Positions 28,371 to 37,330 of a stretch of DNA of 64,000 nt are shown one piece after another. Numbering within the stretch: position 1 is the first letter of the stretch; the number at the start of each line of letters is the position of its first letter. The notes beneath the pieces are model-generated. The model was given only the letters and a program-made list of their open reading frames with translations. It was not told the origin of the DNA and did not search any database. The position numbers and the translations under genes were made by a program. Source of the stretch: Streptomyces sp. Alt3 (GTDB taxonomy: Bacteria > Actinomycetota > Actinomycetes > Streptomycetales > Streptomycetaceae); contig NZ_CP120983.1 in assembly GCF_030719215.1 (NCBI RefSeq), forward strand, positions 3,286,001 through 3,350,000. The letters run 5' to 3'.

Positions 28371-29029
28371 TTGGGGGTGACCACCTTGTAGTTCTTCGGG
28401 ACCTGGGCGTCGGGCCTGCGGAGGTAGAGCGGCTGGGGCGGCAGCAGTGCGGCGCCGGCGGCCAGCTGCTCGGCGGCGAGGGCGGCGAGCGCGGCGGCGG
28501 AGACGTGTTCCGGGCCGCGGGCGTCCGGGAATGCCCCGGGGTAGAGCAGCGCGCCGGCACCGGCGACGGGCAGCCCGGCGAGCCGCTCCGCGATGTCGGC
28601 GGGCCGGTCGACGGAGGGTTCGCCGTCCCGGGTGCGGAAGTCCTCGTACCGCGCCCAGTAGACCTCCTTGCGGCGCGCGTCGGTCGCGACGACGAAGGGG
28701 CCTTCGAGGCCGTCCAGGCCGGCGGCGTACGCGAGGGCGTCGAGCGTGCACACTCCGTGCACCGGCACGGAGAGCGCGGACCCGAAGGTCGCGGCGGTGA
28801 CCAGGCCGACGCGCAGCCCGGTGTACGGGCCGGGGCCGACGCCGACGGCCACGTCGGTCACGGCGTCGAGCTTCACCCCGGCCTCCGCGAGGACCCGGTC
28901 GACGGCGGGCAGGAGCAGCTCCCCGTGCCTCCGGGCGTCGACCTGGCCGGTCTCGGCGACGACGGAGGTCCCGTCGTGAAGGGCGACGGTGACGGCGGGG
29001 GTGGCGGTATCCATGGCGAGCAGCAGCAC
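28367..29029 (-). CDS. tsaB: tRNA t6A synthesis protein TsaB
   Basis: A 220-residue ASKHA-fold partner of TsaD. It begins [20 protein letters not shown] and has the conserved [17 protein letters not shown] segment. It lacks the metal-binding histidines of TsaD, as expected for a non-catalytic scaffold. It is the first of the tightly overlapping tsaB-rimI-tsaD genes. TsaE is encoded 1.1 kb upstream, beyond two small genes that interrupt the block. Confidence 0.97.
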   Translation of the reverse strand: MLLLAMDTATPAVTVALHDGTSVVAETGQVDARRHGELLLPAVDRVLAEAGVKLDAVTDVAVGVGPGPYTGLRVGLVTAATFGSALSVPVHGVCTLDALAYAAGLDGLEGPFVVATDARRKEVYWARYEDFRTRDGEPSVDRPADIAERLAGLPVAGAGALLYPGAFPDARGPEHVSAAALAALAAEQLAAGAALLPPQPLYLRRPDAQVPKNYKVVTPK

Positions 29030-29182
29030 ACAAACAGCCTACGGCTCCGCCGACTCGGTCACGGCAGCCCGTACGGCGTCCCGGTCTCCCCTTCCGCTGC
29101 TGGTACCGTCGCCGGGTATACGCGTGTACGACGTAAATGCTTGTACGACATGCGACGAATGCATGTGAAAGGGGAACTCACG

Positions 29183-29740
29183 GTGGCAAGGGGCAGCTCG
29201 GGAATCGTGGCCGGGCTCACTGCCGCGGCGGTGGCCGCGGTCTGTTTCCTCGCCTACCAGGCGTCGGCGAACGCGCCCGACTCCGTCGCCGTCCCCTCGG
29301 CAGGGCCCTCCAGCTCGCCGGTGGAACCGTCCGCGAAGCCGGAGCCGACGAAGGAACCGCTGGCGGTCCCCGAGGACTCCGACACCGGGGCCCGCGTCGT
29401 GTACGCGTTGAAGGACCGCCGGGTCTGGATCGTGGACGACAAGGAGGAGACCCTCCGGACGTTCACCGTCATGCCGAGCTCCGTGAGCCCGCTGCCCGGT
29501 GTCTACACCGTGTCCTCGCGCTCCGGCACCATCAAGGGTTCCGACGGTGTGCTGATCGAACACGTGGTGCGCTTCGCGAACGTCGACGACGTGTCCGTGG
29601 GCTTCAGTGCGGCCCAGGACGGCTCGATGAAGAGCCCCGACCCCACGATGAAGACCGGTGGCGTCCGGATGAAGCGGGCCGACGGCGACGTGCTGTGGAC
29701 CTTCGCCACGGTCGGCGTGCGGGTCGTCGTCGTCCCCTGA
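29183..29740 (+). CDS. membrane-anchored L,D-transpeptidase-like protein without the catalytic Cys
   Basis: A 185-residue protein with an N-terminal hydrophobic anchor or signal (about 8-28), a Ser/Pro/Glu linker, and a C-terminal domain of about 110 residues. That domain follows the outline of the YkuD fold: VYALKDRRVWIVDDKEETLRTFTVMPSS, then SPLPGVYTVSSRSG, then GGVRMKRADGDVLW. In active L,D-transpeptidases the last segment reads SHGCVRM; here the Cys is Gly and the His is missing, so cross-linking activity is not expected. The GTG start is preceded by AAAGGGG. It runs opposite to its tsa neighbours. The fold assignment is by eye and moderately sure. Confidence 0.75.
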   Translation: MARGSSGIVAGLTAAAVAAVCFLAYQASANAPDSVAVPSAGPSSSPVEPSAKPEPTKEPLAVPEDSDTGARVVYALKDRRVWIVDDKEETLRTFTVMPSSVSPLPGVYTVSSRSGTIKGSDGVLIEHVVRFANVDDVSVGFSAAQDGSMKSPDPTMKTGGVRMKRADGDVLWTFATVGVRVVVVP

Positions 29741-29775
29741 GACACCTCGCGTCCGCGGCCGGGCCCCGGACCGGG

Positions 29776-29970
29776 TCAGGCCGCGTCGCGCCCCGCGGCG
29801 GGCGGTGCTTCGTCGGTGTCGTCCACGTCCGTGTGTTCGTCGCGGGGCGGCGTCGACACCGCTGTCGCGGCGGCGCAGGAGGCCAGCAGGTCCTTCATGG
29901 ACACAGCCGACACCGCCGGCGGCTCCACCTGGGACGACTGCGGCTGCACTTCACGCTCGGGTGCCGGCAT
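29776..29970 (-). CDS. 64-residue protein of unknown function behind a palindrome
   Basis: A short protein with a strong ribosome binding site (GAGGAGG seven bases before the ATG), which supports it being real. The middle reads SMKDLLASCAAATAVSTPP, a short amphipathic segment with the only cysteine, flanked by a Gln/Glu/Pro-rich N-terminus and an acidic Asp/Glu/Thr tail. I recognise no family. The gene ends 35 bp from the convergent transpeptidase-like gene. A perfect 20-bp palindrome lies 30 bp upstream of the start. Confidence 0.7.
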   Translation of the reverse strand: MPAPEREVQPQSSQVEPPAVSAVSMKDLLASCAAATAVSTPPRDEHTDVDDTDEAPPAAGRDAA

Positions 29971-30000
29971 GGATGCCTCCTCGGGCTTCGGTGAGAGGCG

Positions 30001-30020
30001 TGGTTAGGTAGACCTAACCA
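30001..30020 (-). promoter_or_regulatory. perfect 20-bp palindrome, possible operator
   Basis: TGGTTAGGTAGACCTAACCA is a perfect inverted repeat around the central AG. Outer arms AGAGG (29994-29998) and CCTCT (30024-30028) extend it imperfectly. The half-sites TTAGGT and ACCTAA resemble those of DtxR/DmdR iron boxes but are closer together than in the usual 19-bp box. An RNA hairpin (8-bp stem, TAGA loop) in the leader of the 64-residue gene is the alternative reading. Confidence 0.55.
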
Positions 30021-30135
30021 GTCCCTCTACCCCATGTGACCACGACGGGGCTCCCCGGCGCAACATTTTACCGACGTCCTGTCGGAAAGCGACGCGTCGG
30101 GAACACGGGGTACGGACGTCACCGCACCGGGCCGG

Positions 30136-30672
30136 CTACCGGAGGACCGTGAGCTCGGCGCCCAGTCCCGCCCAGCGCGCGCCGATCCCCACCAGCGTCA
30201 CCGTGCGGCGCTCGTCGTCGGTGTCGCCGACCGCCCGGTCGATCACCACGCGCAGCCGGTCCTCGGACAGCTCCTCGACCTTGCCGTCGCCCCACTCCAC
30301 GACGATCACCGACTCCGGCAGCGACACGTCGAGGTCCAGGTCCTCCATCTCGTCGAGCCCGCCGCCCAGGCGGTACGCGTCGACGTGGACCAGGGCGGGG
30401 CCCTCGCCCAGCGGCGGATGGACCCGGGCGATCACGAAGGTCGGCGAGGTGACGGCGCCGCGTACGCCGAGGCCCTCGCCGAGCCCCCGGGTCAGCGTGG
30501 TCTTGCCCGCGCCGAGCTCGCCGGTGAGCATCACCAGGTCTCCGGGCGCCAGCACACCGGCGATCCGGCGGCCCAGCTCCTTCATCTCTTCGGGGGACTC
30601 GACGGCGACGTCCAGGGTGACGGTGCCCGGTGCGACGGTGTCGGCCACCGGGCCGTTGTGCGCTGCTTCCAT
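30136..30672 (-). CDS. tsaE: tRNA t6A synthesis ATPase TsaE
   Basis: A 178-residue P-loop ATPase that cycles with the TsaB-TsaD complex. Walker A is GELGAGKTT (51-59), followed by TSPTFVIARVH, HVDAYRL and VVEWGDGK, all typical. The ATG at 30670-30672 is preferred over a TTG three codons upstream; neither has a strong ribosome binding site. The gene follows the alpha/beta hydrolase gene by 19 bp, as part of the leftward alr-hydrolase-tsaE run. Confidence 0.95.
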   Translation of the reverse strand: MEAAHNGPVADTVAPGTVTLDVAVESPEEMKELGRRIAGVLAPGDLVMLTGELGAGKTTLTRGLGEGLGVRGAVTSPTFVIARVHPPLGEGPALVHVDAYRLGGGLDEMEDLDLDVSLPESVIVVEWGDGKVEELSEDRLRVVIDRAVGDTDDERRTVTLVGIGARWAGLGAELTVLR

Positions 30673-30691
30673 GCCGACCAACGGTAGAGGA

Positions 30692-31918
30692 TCAGCGCGC
30701 CTCGGCCGGAACGGCTCCGATCCGCACCAGCAGGTCCGCGAGCCGGTCGGTCACCGTCTCCGGGTGCTCCAGCATCACCAGGTGCCCCGCGTCCGGCACG
30801 ATGACCAGCTCCGCGTCCGGAAGCTCGTCCGCGATGGCCTCGCTGTGCGAACTGGGCGTCACGAGATCCTTGTCACCGGCCAGGATCAGCACCGGGATCT
30901 CACGGAAGGCGGGCAGGGCGCCGCTCTTGTCGTGCTCGGTGAAGGCCGGGTAGAACTCCGCGACGACGTCGATCGGGGTGGACTCGATGAGCCGCTCCGC
31001 GAACCGTGCGACCGCCGGGTCCACGTCCCGCGATCCGAACGAGTACCGCTTGATCAGCCCCGCGAACAGGTCGGCGGTCGCCCGCCGTCCGCGCTCCACC
31101 AGCTCCGTCTGCGAGCCGAGCGCCTTGAGCACCCCGGGCAGCACCCGGCGCACCGCGTTCACGCCGGCCACCGGCAGACCGAAGTTCACCTCGCCGAGCT
31201 TGCCGCTCGACGTCCCGACGAACGCGACAGCGGCGACCCGGTCACGGATCAGCTCCGGGTACCGGTCGGCGAGCGCCATCATCGTCATGCCGCCCATGGA
31301 GTGCCCCACCAGCACCAGGGGTCCCTCGGGGGCCGCCGCGTCGATGACCGCCCTGAGGTCGCGGCCGAGCTGGTCGATGCCCACCGGCACGCCCTCGGCC
31401 TGCGCCCTGCCCCGCTCGGAACGCCCGTGGCTGCGCTGGTCCCAGTGGACCGTGCGGACCAGGCCGCGCAGCGCGGCGCGCTGGAAGTGCCAGGAGTCCT
31501 GGCCGAGGCAGTAGCCGTGGCTGAAGACGACGGTCAGCGGCGCGGGGTCCTTGCTGCCGAAGAGCCTGCGCCGCCGCGGACCGGTGCCCGCGGGGGCCCC
31601 CGCCCCGGGGCGTCCGCCCGCACGGCTCGTACCGCTGTCCGGTTCGATCTCGTCGACCTCGTAGTAGAGCTCGGTGCCGTCGTCCGCGACCGCCCGGCCG
31701 GGCCGTCCCCGCAGGGAGCCGTACGGGCCGGAGGCGTCCAGCGCGAGCCGGGCCTTCTTGCGCATGCCCCGGCCCACGGTGAGCCGTTCCACGGCCACAC
31801 CCGCGGCCGCGCCCGCGGCGATGACGCCTATCGCCGCCCCGGCGATGCCCGCCCGGCGCCAGCCGGCCGCCGCGACGGCCGCCGTCGCCACCACGTCCTC
31901 CGCGCTGGTCTCGCTCAC
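30692..31918 (-). CDS. alpha/beta hydrolase with N-terminal membrane segment
   Basis: A 408-residue hydrolase. The N-terminus has a hydrophobic Ala/Gly-rich helix (AGIAGAAIGVIAAGAAAGVAV, about 18-40). The fold shows TVVFSHGYCLGQDSW (oxyanion hole), HWDQRSHGRS, the nucleophile elbow VGHSMGG, then LILAGDKDLVTP and PDAGHLVMLEHP carrying the acid and histidine. The substrate is unknown. The GTG start has AAGGAG nine bases upstream. It sits between alr and tsaE, a constant place for this gene in Streptomyces as far as I know. Confidence 0.92.
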   Translation of the reverse strand: MSETSAEDVVATAAVAAAGWRRAGIAGAAIGVIAAGAAAGVAVERLTVGRGMRKKARLALDASGPYGSLRGRPGRAVADDGTELYYEVDEIEPDSGTSRAGGRPGAGAPAGTGPRRRRLFGSKDPAPLTVVFSHGYCLGQDSWHFQRAALRGLVRTVHWDQRSHGRSERGRAQAEGVPVGIDQLGRDLRAVIDAAAPEGPLVLVGHSMGGMTMMALADRYPELIRDRVAAVAFVGTSSGKLGEVNFGLPVAGVNAVRRVLPGVLKALGSQTELVERGRRATADLFAGLIKRYSFGSRDVDPAVARFAERLIESTPIDVVAEFYPAFTEHDKSGALPAFREIPVLILAGDKDLVTPSSHSEAIADELPDAELVIVPDAGHLVMLEHPETVTDRLADLLVRIGAVPAEAR

Positions 31919-31980
31919 CGTGCCGTGCTCCTTCGTCGTGGTTGTCGTCGCCGGACCGTGATCCGCTCCGGCCGGGGTGT

Positions 31981-33135
31981 TCAGTCCCTGCCGGAGTCCT
32001 CGTGGAGATGGACGCGCGGGACGCGCGCACCGATGCGTGTGACGATCTCGTACGCGATGGTGTCCGCCGCCTGCGCCCAGTCCTCCGCGCTCGGCTCGCC
32101 CCGGTCCCCCGGCCCGAACAGCACCGCTTCCGCGCCCGCCTCCAGGGCTTCTCCCCCGAGGTCCACCACGAACTGGTCCATCGCGACCCGGCCCGCGATC
32201 CTGCGGACGGCGCCTCCGACCAGGACCGGGCCCCGGCCCGAGGCATGGCGCGGGATGCCGTCCGCGTAGCCGACCGGCACCAGGGCCAGCGTCGTCTCGG
32301 CAGCGGTCGTGTAGTGGTGCCCGTAGCTGATGCCGTGGCCCGGGGGAACCTGCTTGACCAGGGCGACGGAGGCGGCCAGCGTCATGACCGGCCGCAGCCC
32401 GAAGTCCGCGGACGTTCCCAGCTCGGGGCTGGGCGAGATGCCGTACATCGCGATGCCGGTGCGCACGAGGTCGAAGTGCGACTCGGGCACCGTGAGCGTC
32501 GCCGGGGAGTTGGCGATGTGCCGCACCTCGGGCCGGACGCCCTCCTTCTCCGCGTACGCCACCATGTCGCGGAAGACGTTCAGCTGGGCGGCGATCGACG
32601 GGTGACCGGGCTCGTCCGCGCAGGCGAAGTGCGACCAGAGGCCGGTGACGCGCAGGACGCCCGCCTCCTCGGCGGCACGGGCGGCCGACACGAGCGCGGG
32701 CCAGTCGGCGGGCTGGCAGCCGTTGCGCCCCAGACCCGTGTCCGCCTTGAGCTGGACCCGCGCCGGAATCCCTGCCTCCGTGGCGGCGGCGACAACCTCG
32801 TCGAGCGCCCACATCCCGCTCACCGAGACATCGATGTCGGCCTCGACCGCCTCGCGCCAGGGGCCGCCCGGCGTCCACAGCCAGCACATCACCCGGCCCC
32901 GGATGCCTGCCGCACGCAGCGCCAGCGCCTCCTGCGGGGTGGCCGTGCCCAGCCAGGCCGCACCGGCCTCCTGCGCCGCCCTGGCGCAGGGCACCGCTCC
33001 GTGCCCGTAGGCGTCGGACTTCACCACGGCCATGAGCTGTGCCCCGGACGCCCGCGCGCGCAGGGCGCGCACATTGGCGCGCAGCGCGGCGAGGTCGATC
33101 TCGGCACGGGCTCTCAGGGTCGCTGTCTCGTTCAT
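31981..33135 (-). CDS. alr: alanine racemase
   Basis: A 384-residue PLP enzyme making D-alanine for peptidoglycan. The PLP lysine is Lys39 in AVVKSDAYGHG. Other signatures include LKADTGLGRNG, SHFACAD, HIANSPATL, VRTGIAMYGISP and VPVGYADGIPRHASG. Length is standard. The chosen ATG (33133-33135) begins MNETATLRARAEIDLAALRAN; a longer in-frame start has no support. It is followed 62 bp later by the hydrolase gene. Confidence 0.97.
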   Translation of the reverse strand: MNETATLRARAEIDLAALRANVRALRARASGAQLMAVVKSDAYGHGAVPCARAAQEAGAAWLGTATPQEALALRAAGIRGRVMCWLWTPGGPWREAVEADIDVSVSGMWALDEVVAAATEAGIPARVQLKADTGLGRNGCQPADWPALVSAARAAEEAGVLRVTGLWSHFACADEPGHPSIAAQLNVFRDMVAYAEKEGVRPEVRHIANSPATLTVPESHFDLVRTGIAMYGISPSPELGTSADFGLRPVMTLAASVALVKQVPPGHGISYGHHYTTAAETTLALVPVGYADGIPRHASGRGPVLVGGAVRRIAGRVAMDQFVVDLGGEALEAGAEAVLFGPGDRGEPSAEDWAQAADTIAYEIVTRIGARVPRVHLHEDSGRD

Positions 33136-33196
33136 CGCGCCCAGTGTCTCAGAGCCGTACGCCTGTGCCCTCGACCTCCTGTGCCCGGTGAGGCGG

Positions 33197-33583
33197 TCAC
33201 CGGTGGTCGAGGGCATGTTCCAGATGGTCGACGAGGACCGGTACGTGGCTGGCCGGGACGTCCTTCACGGACGTGACGAGGGTGACGGGGCCGCCCCGGC
33301 GCAGGAGTGCGAGCAGGGCCTGGACGGCCTCGGTGTGGGCGGGGTCGCCGAGCTCGGTGCGGTAGCGGTCCACGAAGTCGTCGTACCTTCCGCCCGAGCG
33401 GTCCTCGTGGTACCAGGTGCGGAGTTCCTTCGACGGCGTCACGTCCTTGGCCCACATGTCGACCGCCGCGTGCTCCTTGGAGATCCCGCGCGGCCAGAGC
33501 CTGTCCACCAGCACACGGGTGCCGTCGTCCTCCTCCGGCGGGTCGTACACCCTGCGTACGCGAATGCCGCTGCCGCTGCCCAT
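33197..33583 (-). CDS. DUF488-family protein
   Basis: A 128-residue protein with the family signatures VRRVYDPPEEDDGTRVLVDRLWPRG, LRTWYHED, RYDDFVDRYRTEL and VTLVTSVKDVPASHVPVLVDHLE. The activity is not known. It is inserted between the NAD(P)HX repair gene and alr on the same strand, 62 bp from each. Confidence 0.9.
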   Translation of the reverse strand: MGSGSGIRVRRVYDPPEEDDGTRVLVDRLWPRGISKEHAAVDMWAKDVTPSKELRTWYHEDRSGGRYDDFVDRYRTELGDPAHTEAVQALLALLRRGGPVTLVTSVKDVPASHVPVLVDHLEHALDHR

Positions 33584-33645
33584 GACCGATCACCGCCCGT
33601 TCCCGTCGCTCCGGCCTCGCTCCGGCCTCCGCTCTCCAGCGTGGA

Positions 33646-35097
33646 TCAGGCGAGGACGTCCCGCCACGCCGCGGGTACGGCGTCGGCCACATCCTGCGCG
33701 GCGACCGGCGCCCCGTCCGCCGCCCGGCGTGCCGCGAGTCCGTGCAGGTAGGCGCCCACGGAGGCGGCGTCGCGCGGTGCGAGGCCCGCGGCGAGCAGCG
33801 AGCCCGTCAGCCCGGACAGCACATCGCCGCTGCCCGCGGTGGCCAGCCAGGACGTCCCCGTCGGGTTGACCCGCACGGGTGCGTCCCCGGGGCCCGCCAC
33901 GAGCGTCGTCGAACCCTTCAGGAGCACCGTGGCCCGGTAGCGGGCGGCCAGCTCCCGTACGGCGGCGAGCCGTCCCGCCTCGACCTCCTCGCGCCCCACG
34001 CCGAGCAGCGCGGCGGCCTCACCGGCGTGCGGGGTGAGGACGGTGGCGGCGGTCCTCCCGCGCACGGCCCCGGCGTCCATCAGCCGCAGCCCGTCCGCGT
34101 CGACCAGCACCGGGACGTCCGCGGCCAGCACGTCCGCCACGGCCTCCGCCGACGCCGAGGAGTCGCCGAGTCCCGGGCCGGCGACCCAGGCCTGGACCCG
34201 TCCGGCCTTCGACGGCCGGCCGGGGTGCACCAGCGTCTCCGGGAAGCGGGCGATCACCGCGTCGGCCCCGGGGCCCGCGTAGCGCACGGCGCCCGCGCCG
34301 CCGCGGAGCGCGCCCGCGACCGCGAGCACGGCCGCTCCGGGGTAGCGCTCGGAGCCGGCGGCCACCCCGACGACCCCGCGCCGGTACTTGTCGCTCTCGG
34401 CGTCGGGCACGGGCAGCAGGGCGGCCACATCGGCGTACTGGAGGGCCTCCAGGTCCGGCCGGGCGGGGAGCTCCCCCGCGAGGCCGATGTCGACGAGCCG
34501 GAGCGCGCCCGCGTGTCCGGCGGCCGGGTCGACGAGCAGCCCCGGCTTGTACGTGCCGAAGGTGACCGTCGCGTCGGCCCGTACGGCCTCGCCGAGCACC
34601 TGGCCGGTGTCCGCCTCCACGCCGCTCGGCAGGTCCACGGCGAGCACGGGCGCGTGGCCTGCGGTGACCGCGCGCACCAGCTCCGCCGCCTCGGGCCGCA
34701 GTCCGCCGCGGCCCCCGATCCCGGTGATGCCGTCGACGACGAGGTCGACGGGGCCGAAGGCGCCGAGCGCCGGGCCGCCGAGTACCTGTCCGCCCGCGGC
34801 CAGGAGAGCGGCCAGCGCCGGCCGGTGGACCTTGTCCGGCGAGGTGAGCAGGGCGCGGACTCCGGCCCCGCGCCGGGCCAGCCGGGCTCCCGCGTACAGG
34901 GTGTCCCCGCCGTTGTCACCGCTGCCCACCAGGAGCAGCACCCGGGAGCCGTAGACCCGCCCGTTGCGCCGGAGCAGGTCACCGCAGGCCACCGCGAGGC
35001 CGGCGGCGGCGCGCTGCATCAGCGCCCCCTCGGGCAGCCGTTCCATGAGCGCCTTCTCGGCGGCCCGTACGGTCTCGACGCTGTAGGCATGTCGCAT
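33646..35097 (-). CDS. nnr: bifunctional NAD(P)H-hydrate epimerase / ADP-dependent dehydratase
   Basis: A 483-residue metabolite-repair enzyme with two parts. The N-terminal YjeF epimerase (about 1-215) shows GSGDNGGDTLYAGARLARRG and VDLVVDGITGIGGRGG. The C-terminal ribokinase-like dehydratase (about 225-480) shows AAGSERYPGAAVLA, VLTPHAGEAAALLG and the catalytic GSGDVLSGLTG. Together they return damaged NAD(P)HX to NAD(P)H. It starts 4 bp after the acpS stop, so the two genes are co-translated. Confidence 0.96.
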   Translation of the reverse strand: MRHAYSVETVRAAEKALMERLPEGALMQRAAAGLAVACGDLLRRNGRVYGSRVLLLVGSGDNGGDTLYAGARLARRGAGVRALLTSPDKVHRPALAALLAAGGQVLGGPALGAFGPVDLVVDGITGIGGRGGLRPEAAELVRAVTAGHAPVLAVDLPSGVEADTGQVLGEAVRADATVTFGTYKPGLLVDPAAGHAGALRLVDIGLAGELPARPDLEALQYADVAALLPVPDAESDKYRRGVVGVAAGSERYPGAAVLAVAGALRGGAGAVRYAGPGADAVIARFPETLVHPGRPSKAGRVQAWVAGPGLGDSSASAEAVADVLAADVPVLVDADGLRLMDAGAVRGRTAATVLTPHAGEAAALLGVGREEVEAGRLAAVRELAARYRATVLLKGSTTLVAGPGDAPVRVNPTGTSWLATAGSGDVLSGLTGSLLAAGLAPRDAASVGAYLHGLAARRAADGAPVAAQDVADAVPAAWRDVLA

Positions 35098-35101
35098 GTG
35101 T

Positions 35102-35482
35102 TCAACCCTCCGCGATCACCACGGCCGACGCCACCCCCGCGTCGTGGCTGAGCGAGACGTGCCAGCTGCGCACGCCGAGCTCGGCCGCCCGTGCCGCGAC
35201 GGTGCCGCGCACCTCCAGCCGGGGCCGGCCGCTCTCCTCGACGCAGACCTCGGCGTCGGTCCAGAGCAGTCCGCCCGGCGCGCCGAGCGCCTTGGCCAGT
35301 GCCTCCTTGGCTGCGAACCTGGCCGCCAGCGACGCGGTTCCCCGTCGCTCCCCGCCCGGCAGCAGCAACTCGCGCTCCAGGAAGAGCCGATCGGCCAGCT
35401 GGGGCGTGCGCTCCAGCGCGGCGCCGAAGCGTTCGATCTCCGCCACATCGATCCCGACCCCAATGATCACGCGCTCACTCAC
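35102..35482 (-). CDS. acpS: holo-[acyl-carrier-protein] synthase
   Basis: A 126-residue enzyme that transfers 4'-phosphopantetheine from CoA to acyl carrier proteins. The magnesium and CoA motifs are [13 protein letters not shown] and [12 protein letters not shown], followed by [14 protein letters not shown]. Length is normal. The GTG start immediately follows the glmS stop (TGA-GTG, no gap), so translation is probably coupled. In an antibiotic producer it may serve carrier proteins beyond fatty acid synthesis. Confidence 0.96.
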   Translation of the reverse strand: MSERVIIGVGIDVAEIERFGAALERTPQLADRLFLERELLLPGGERRGTASLAARFAAKEALAKALGAPGGLLWTDAEVCVEESGRPRLEVRGTVAARAAELGVRSWHVSLSHDAGVASAVVIAEG

Positions 35483-37330
35483 TCACTCGACTGTCACGGA
35501 CTTCGCCAGGTTGCGCGGCTGGTCCACCTCGTTGCCCCGCGCGGTCGCCAGCTCGCAGGCGAAGACCTGCAACGGCACCGTGGCGACCAGCGGCTGAAGC
35601 AGCGTAGGCGTAGCCGGGATCCTGATGAGGTGGTCGGCGTACGGGACGACCTCCTCGTCGCCCTCCTCCGCGATGACCACGGTACGGGCGCCCCGGGCCC
35701 TGATCTCCTGGATGTTCGACACGATCTTGTCGTGCAGCACGGAGCGGCCCCGCGGCGACGGCACGATCACGACGACCGGCAGGCCCTCCTCGATCAGCGC
35801 GATGGGTCCGTGCTTGAGCTCCCCGGCGGCGAACCCCTCGGCGTGCATGTAGGCGAGCTCCTTGAGCTTCAACGCCCCCTCCATGGCCACCGGGTAGCCC
35901 ACGTGCCGGCCCACGAAGAGCACGGTGTCGTGGGTGGCCAGCGAGCGGGCCAGCTCGCGTACCGGCTCCATTGTCCCGAGGACGCGTTCGACCGCGCCGG
36001 ACATCTCGGAGAGCTGGCGCACGACGGTGCGGATCTCGTCGCCCCACTTGGTGCCGCGCACCTGCCCCAGGTAGAGCGCGACGAGGTAGCAGGCGACGAG
36101 CTGTGTCAGGAACGCCTTGGTGGAGGCCACGGCGACCTCGGGCCCGGCGTGCGTGTAGAGGACGGCGTCCGACTCCCTGGGGATCGTCGAGCCGTTGGTG
36201 TTGCAGATGGCGAGGACCTTGGCCCCCTGCTCACGCGCGTGCCGGACGGCCATCAGGGTGTCCATCGTCTCGCCCGACTGCGAGATGGCGACGACGAGGG
36301 TGCGCTGGTCCAGGATCGGGTCGCGGTAGCGGAACTCGCTGGCGAGCTCGGTCTCGCAGGGCAGCCTGGTCCAGTGCTCGATGGCGTACTTGGCGATCAT
36401 CCCGGCGTGGAAGGCGGTCCCGCAGGCGATGACGACGACCTTGTCGACCTCGCGGAGCGCGGTCTGCGCGATGCGCACCTCGTCGAGGTGGAGCGTGCCC
36501 GAGCCGTCGATCCGTCCGAGCAGCGTGTCGGCGACCGCCTTGGGCTGGTCGGCGATCTCCTTGAGCATGAAGGAGGCGTAGCCGCCCTTCTCCGCGGCCG
36601 ACGCGTCCCAGTCCACGTGGTATTCGCGCACATCGGCGGGCCGGCCGTCGAAACCGGTGACCGTCACCCCCTCCCGGCGCAGCTCGACGACCTGGTCCTG
36701 GCCCAGCTCGACCGCCGACCGGGTGTGCGCGATGAAGGCGGACACGTCGGAGGCCAGGAACATCTCCCCCTCGCCCACGCCCACGACGAGCGGCGAGTTC
36801 CGCCGGGCCCCGACCACGGTGTCGGGCTCGTCCGCGTGCACGGCGACCAGGGTGAACGCGCCCTCCAGCCTCCGGCACACCTGACGCATGCCGTCGGCCA
36901 GGTCGCCGCCCGACGAGTACGCCTCGGCGAGCAGATGGGCCACCACCTCGGTGTCGGTCTCGGAGGTGAGGTCGTGCCCCCGCCCGGCCAACTCCTCGCG
37001 GAGCGAGGCGAAGTTCTCGATGATCCCGTTGTGCACGACGGCGACCCGGCCGGCGTTGTCGAGATGCGGATGGGCGTTGCTGTCGGTGGGCCCGCCATGG
37101 GTGGCCCAACGGGTGTGCCCGATCCCGGCGTTCCCGGCCGGCAGCGGCCGGTCCTTGAGCTCCTTCTCCAGATTGAGGAGCTTGCCCGCCTTCTTCGCCG
37201 CGGCCAGCCCTCCGTCCGCGAGGACGGCGACCCCGGCGGAGTCGTACCCCCGGTACTCCAGCCGCTTGAGCCCCGCGACAACGACATCCTGCGCCGACTG
37301 CGCCCCGACGTAACCCACGATTCCGCACAT
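35483..37330 (-). CDS. glmS: glutamine-fructose-6-phosphate aminotransferase
   Basis: A 615-residue enzyme making glucosamine 6-phosphate, the first step to UDP-GlcNAc. Cys2 (MCGIVGYVG) is the glutaminase nucleophile, followed by HTRWATHGGPTDSNAHPH and HNGIIENF. Two SIS domains follow (VIACGTAFHAGMIAKY, ISQSGETMDTLMA; then LFVGRHVGYPVAMEGALKLKELAYMHAEGF) and the ending NLAKSVTVE. It leads the glmS-acpS-nnr run. No glmS ribozyme is expected or seen upstream. Confidence 0.98.
   Translation of the reverse strand: MCGIVGYVGAQSAQDVVVAGLKRLEYRGYDSAGVAVLADGGLAAAKKAGKLLNLEKELKDRPLPAGNAGIGHTRWATHGGPTDSNAHPHLDNAGRVAVVHNGIIENFASLREELAGRGHDLTSETDTEVVAHLLAEAYSSGGDLADGMRQVCRRLEGAFTLVAVHADEPDTVVGARRNSPLVVGVGEGEMFLASDVSAFIAHTRSAVELGQDQVVELRREGVTVTGFDGRPADVREYHVDWDASAAEKGGYASFMLKEIADQPKAVADTLLGRIDGSGTLHLDEVRIAQTALREVDKVVVIACGTAFHAGMIAKYAIEHWTRLPCETELASEFRYRDPILDQRTLVVAISQSGETMDTLMAVRHAREQGAKVLAICNTNGSTIPRESDAVLYTHAGPEVAVASTKAFLTQLVACYLVALYLGQVRGTKWGDEIRTVVRQLSEMSGAVERVLGTMEPVRELARSLATHDTVLFVGRHVGYPVAMEGALKLKELAYMHAEGFAAGELKHGPIALIEEGLPVVVIVPSPRGRSVLHDKIVSNIQEIRARGARTVVIAEEGDEEVVPYADHLIRIPATPTLLQPLVATVPLQVFACELATARGNEVDQPRNLAKSVTVE

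Noticed and set aside
30001..30020. Calling the palindrome a canonical DmdR/IdeR iron box
   Set aside because: Half-sites are alike, but the spacing differs from the 19-bp box and only about 11 of 19 positions match, so it is reported only as a palindrome.
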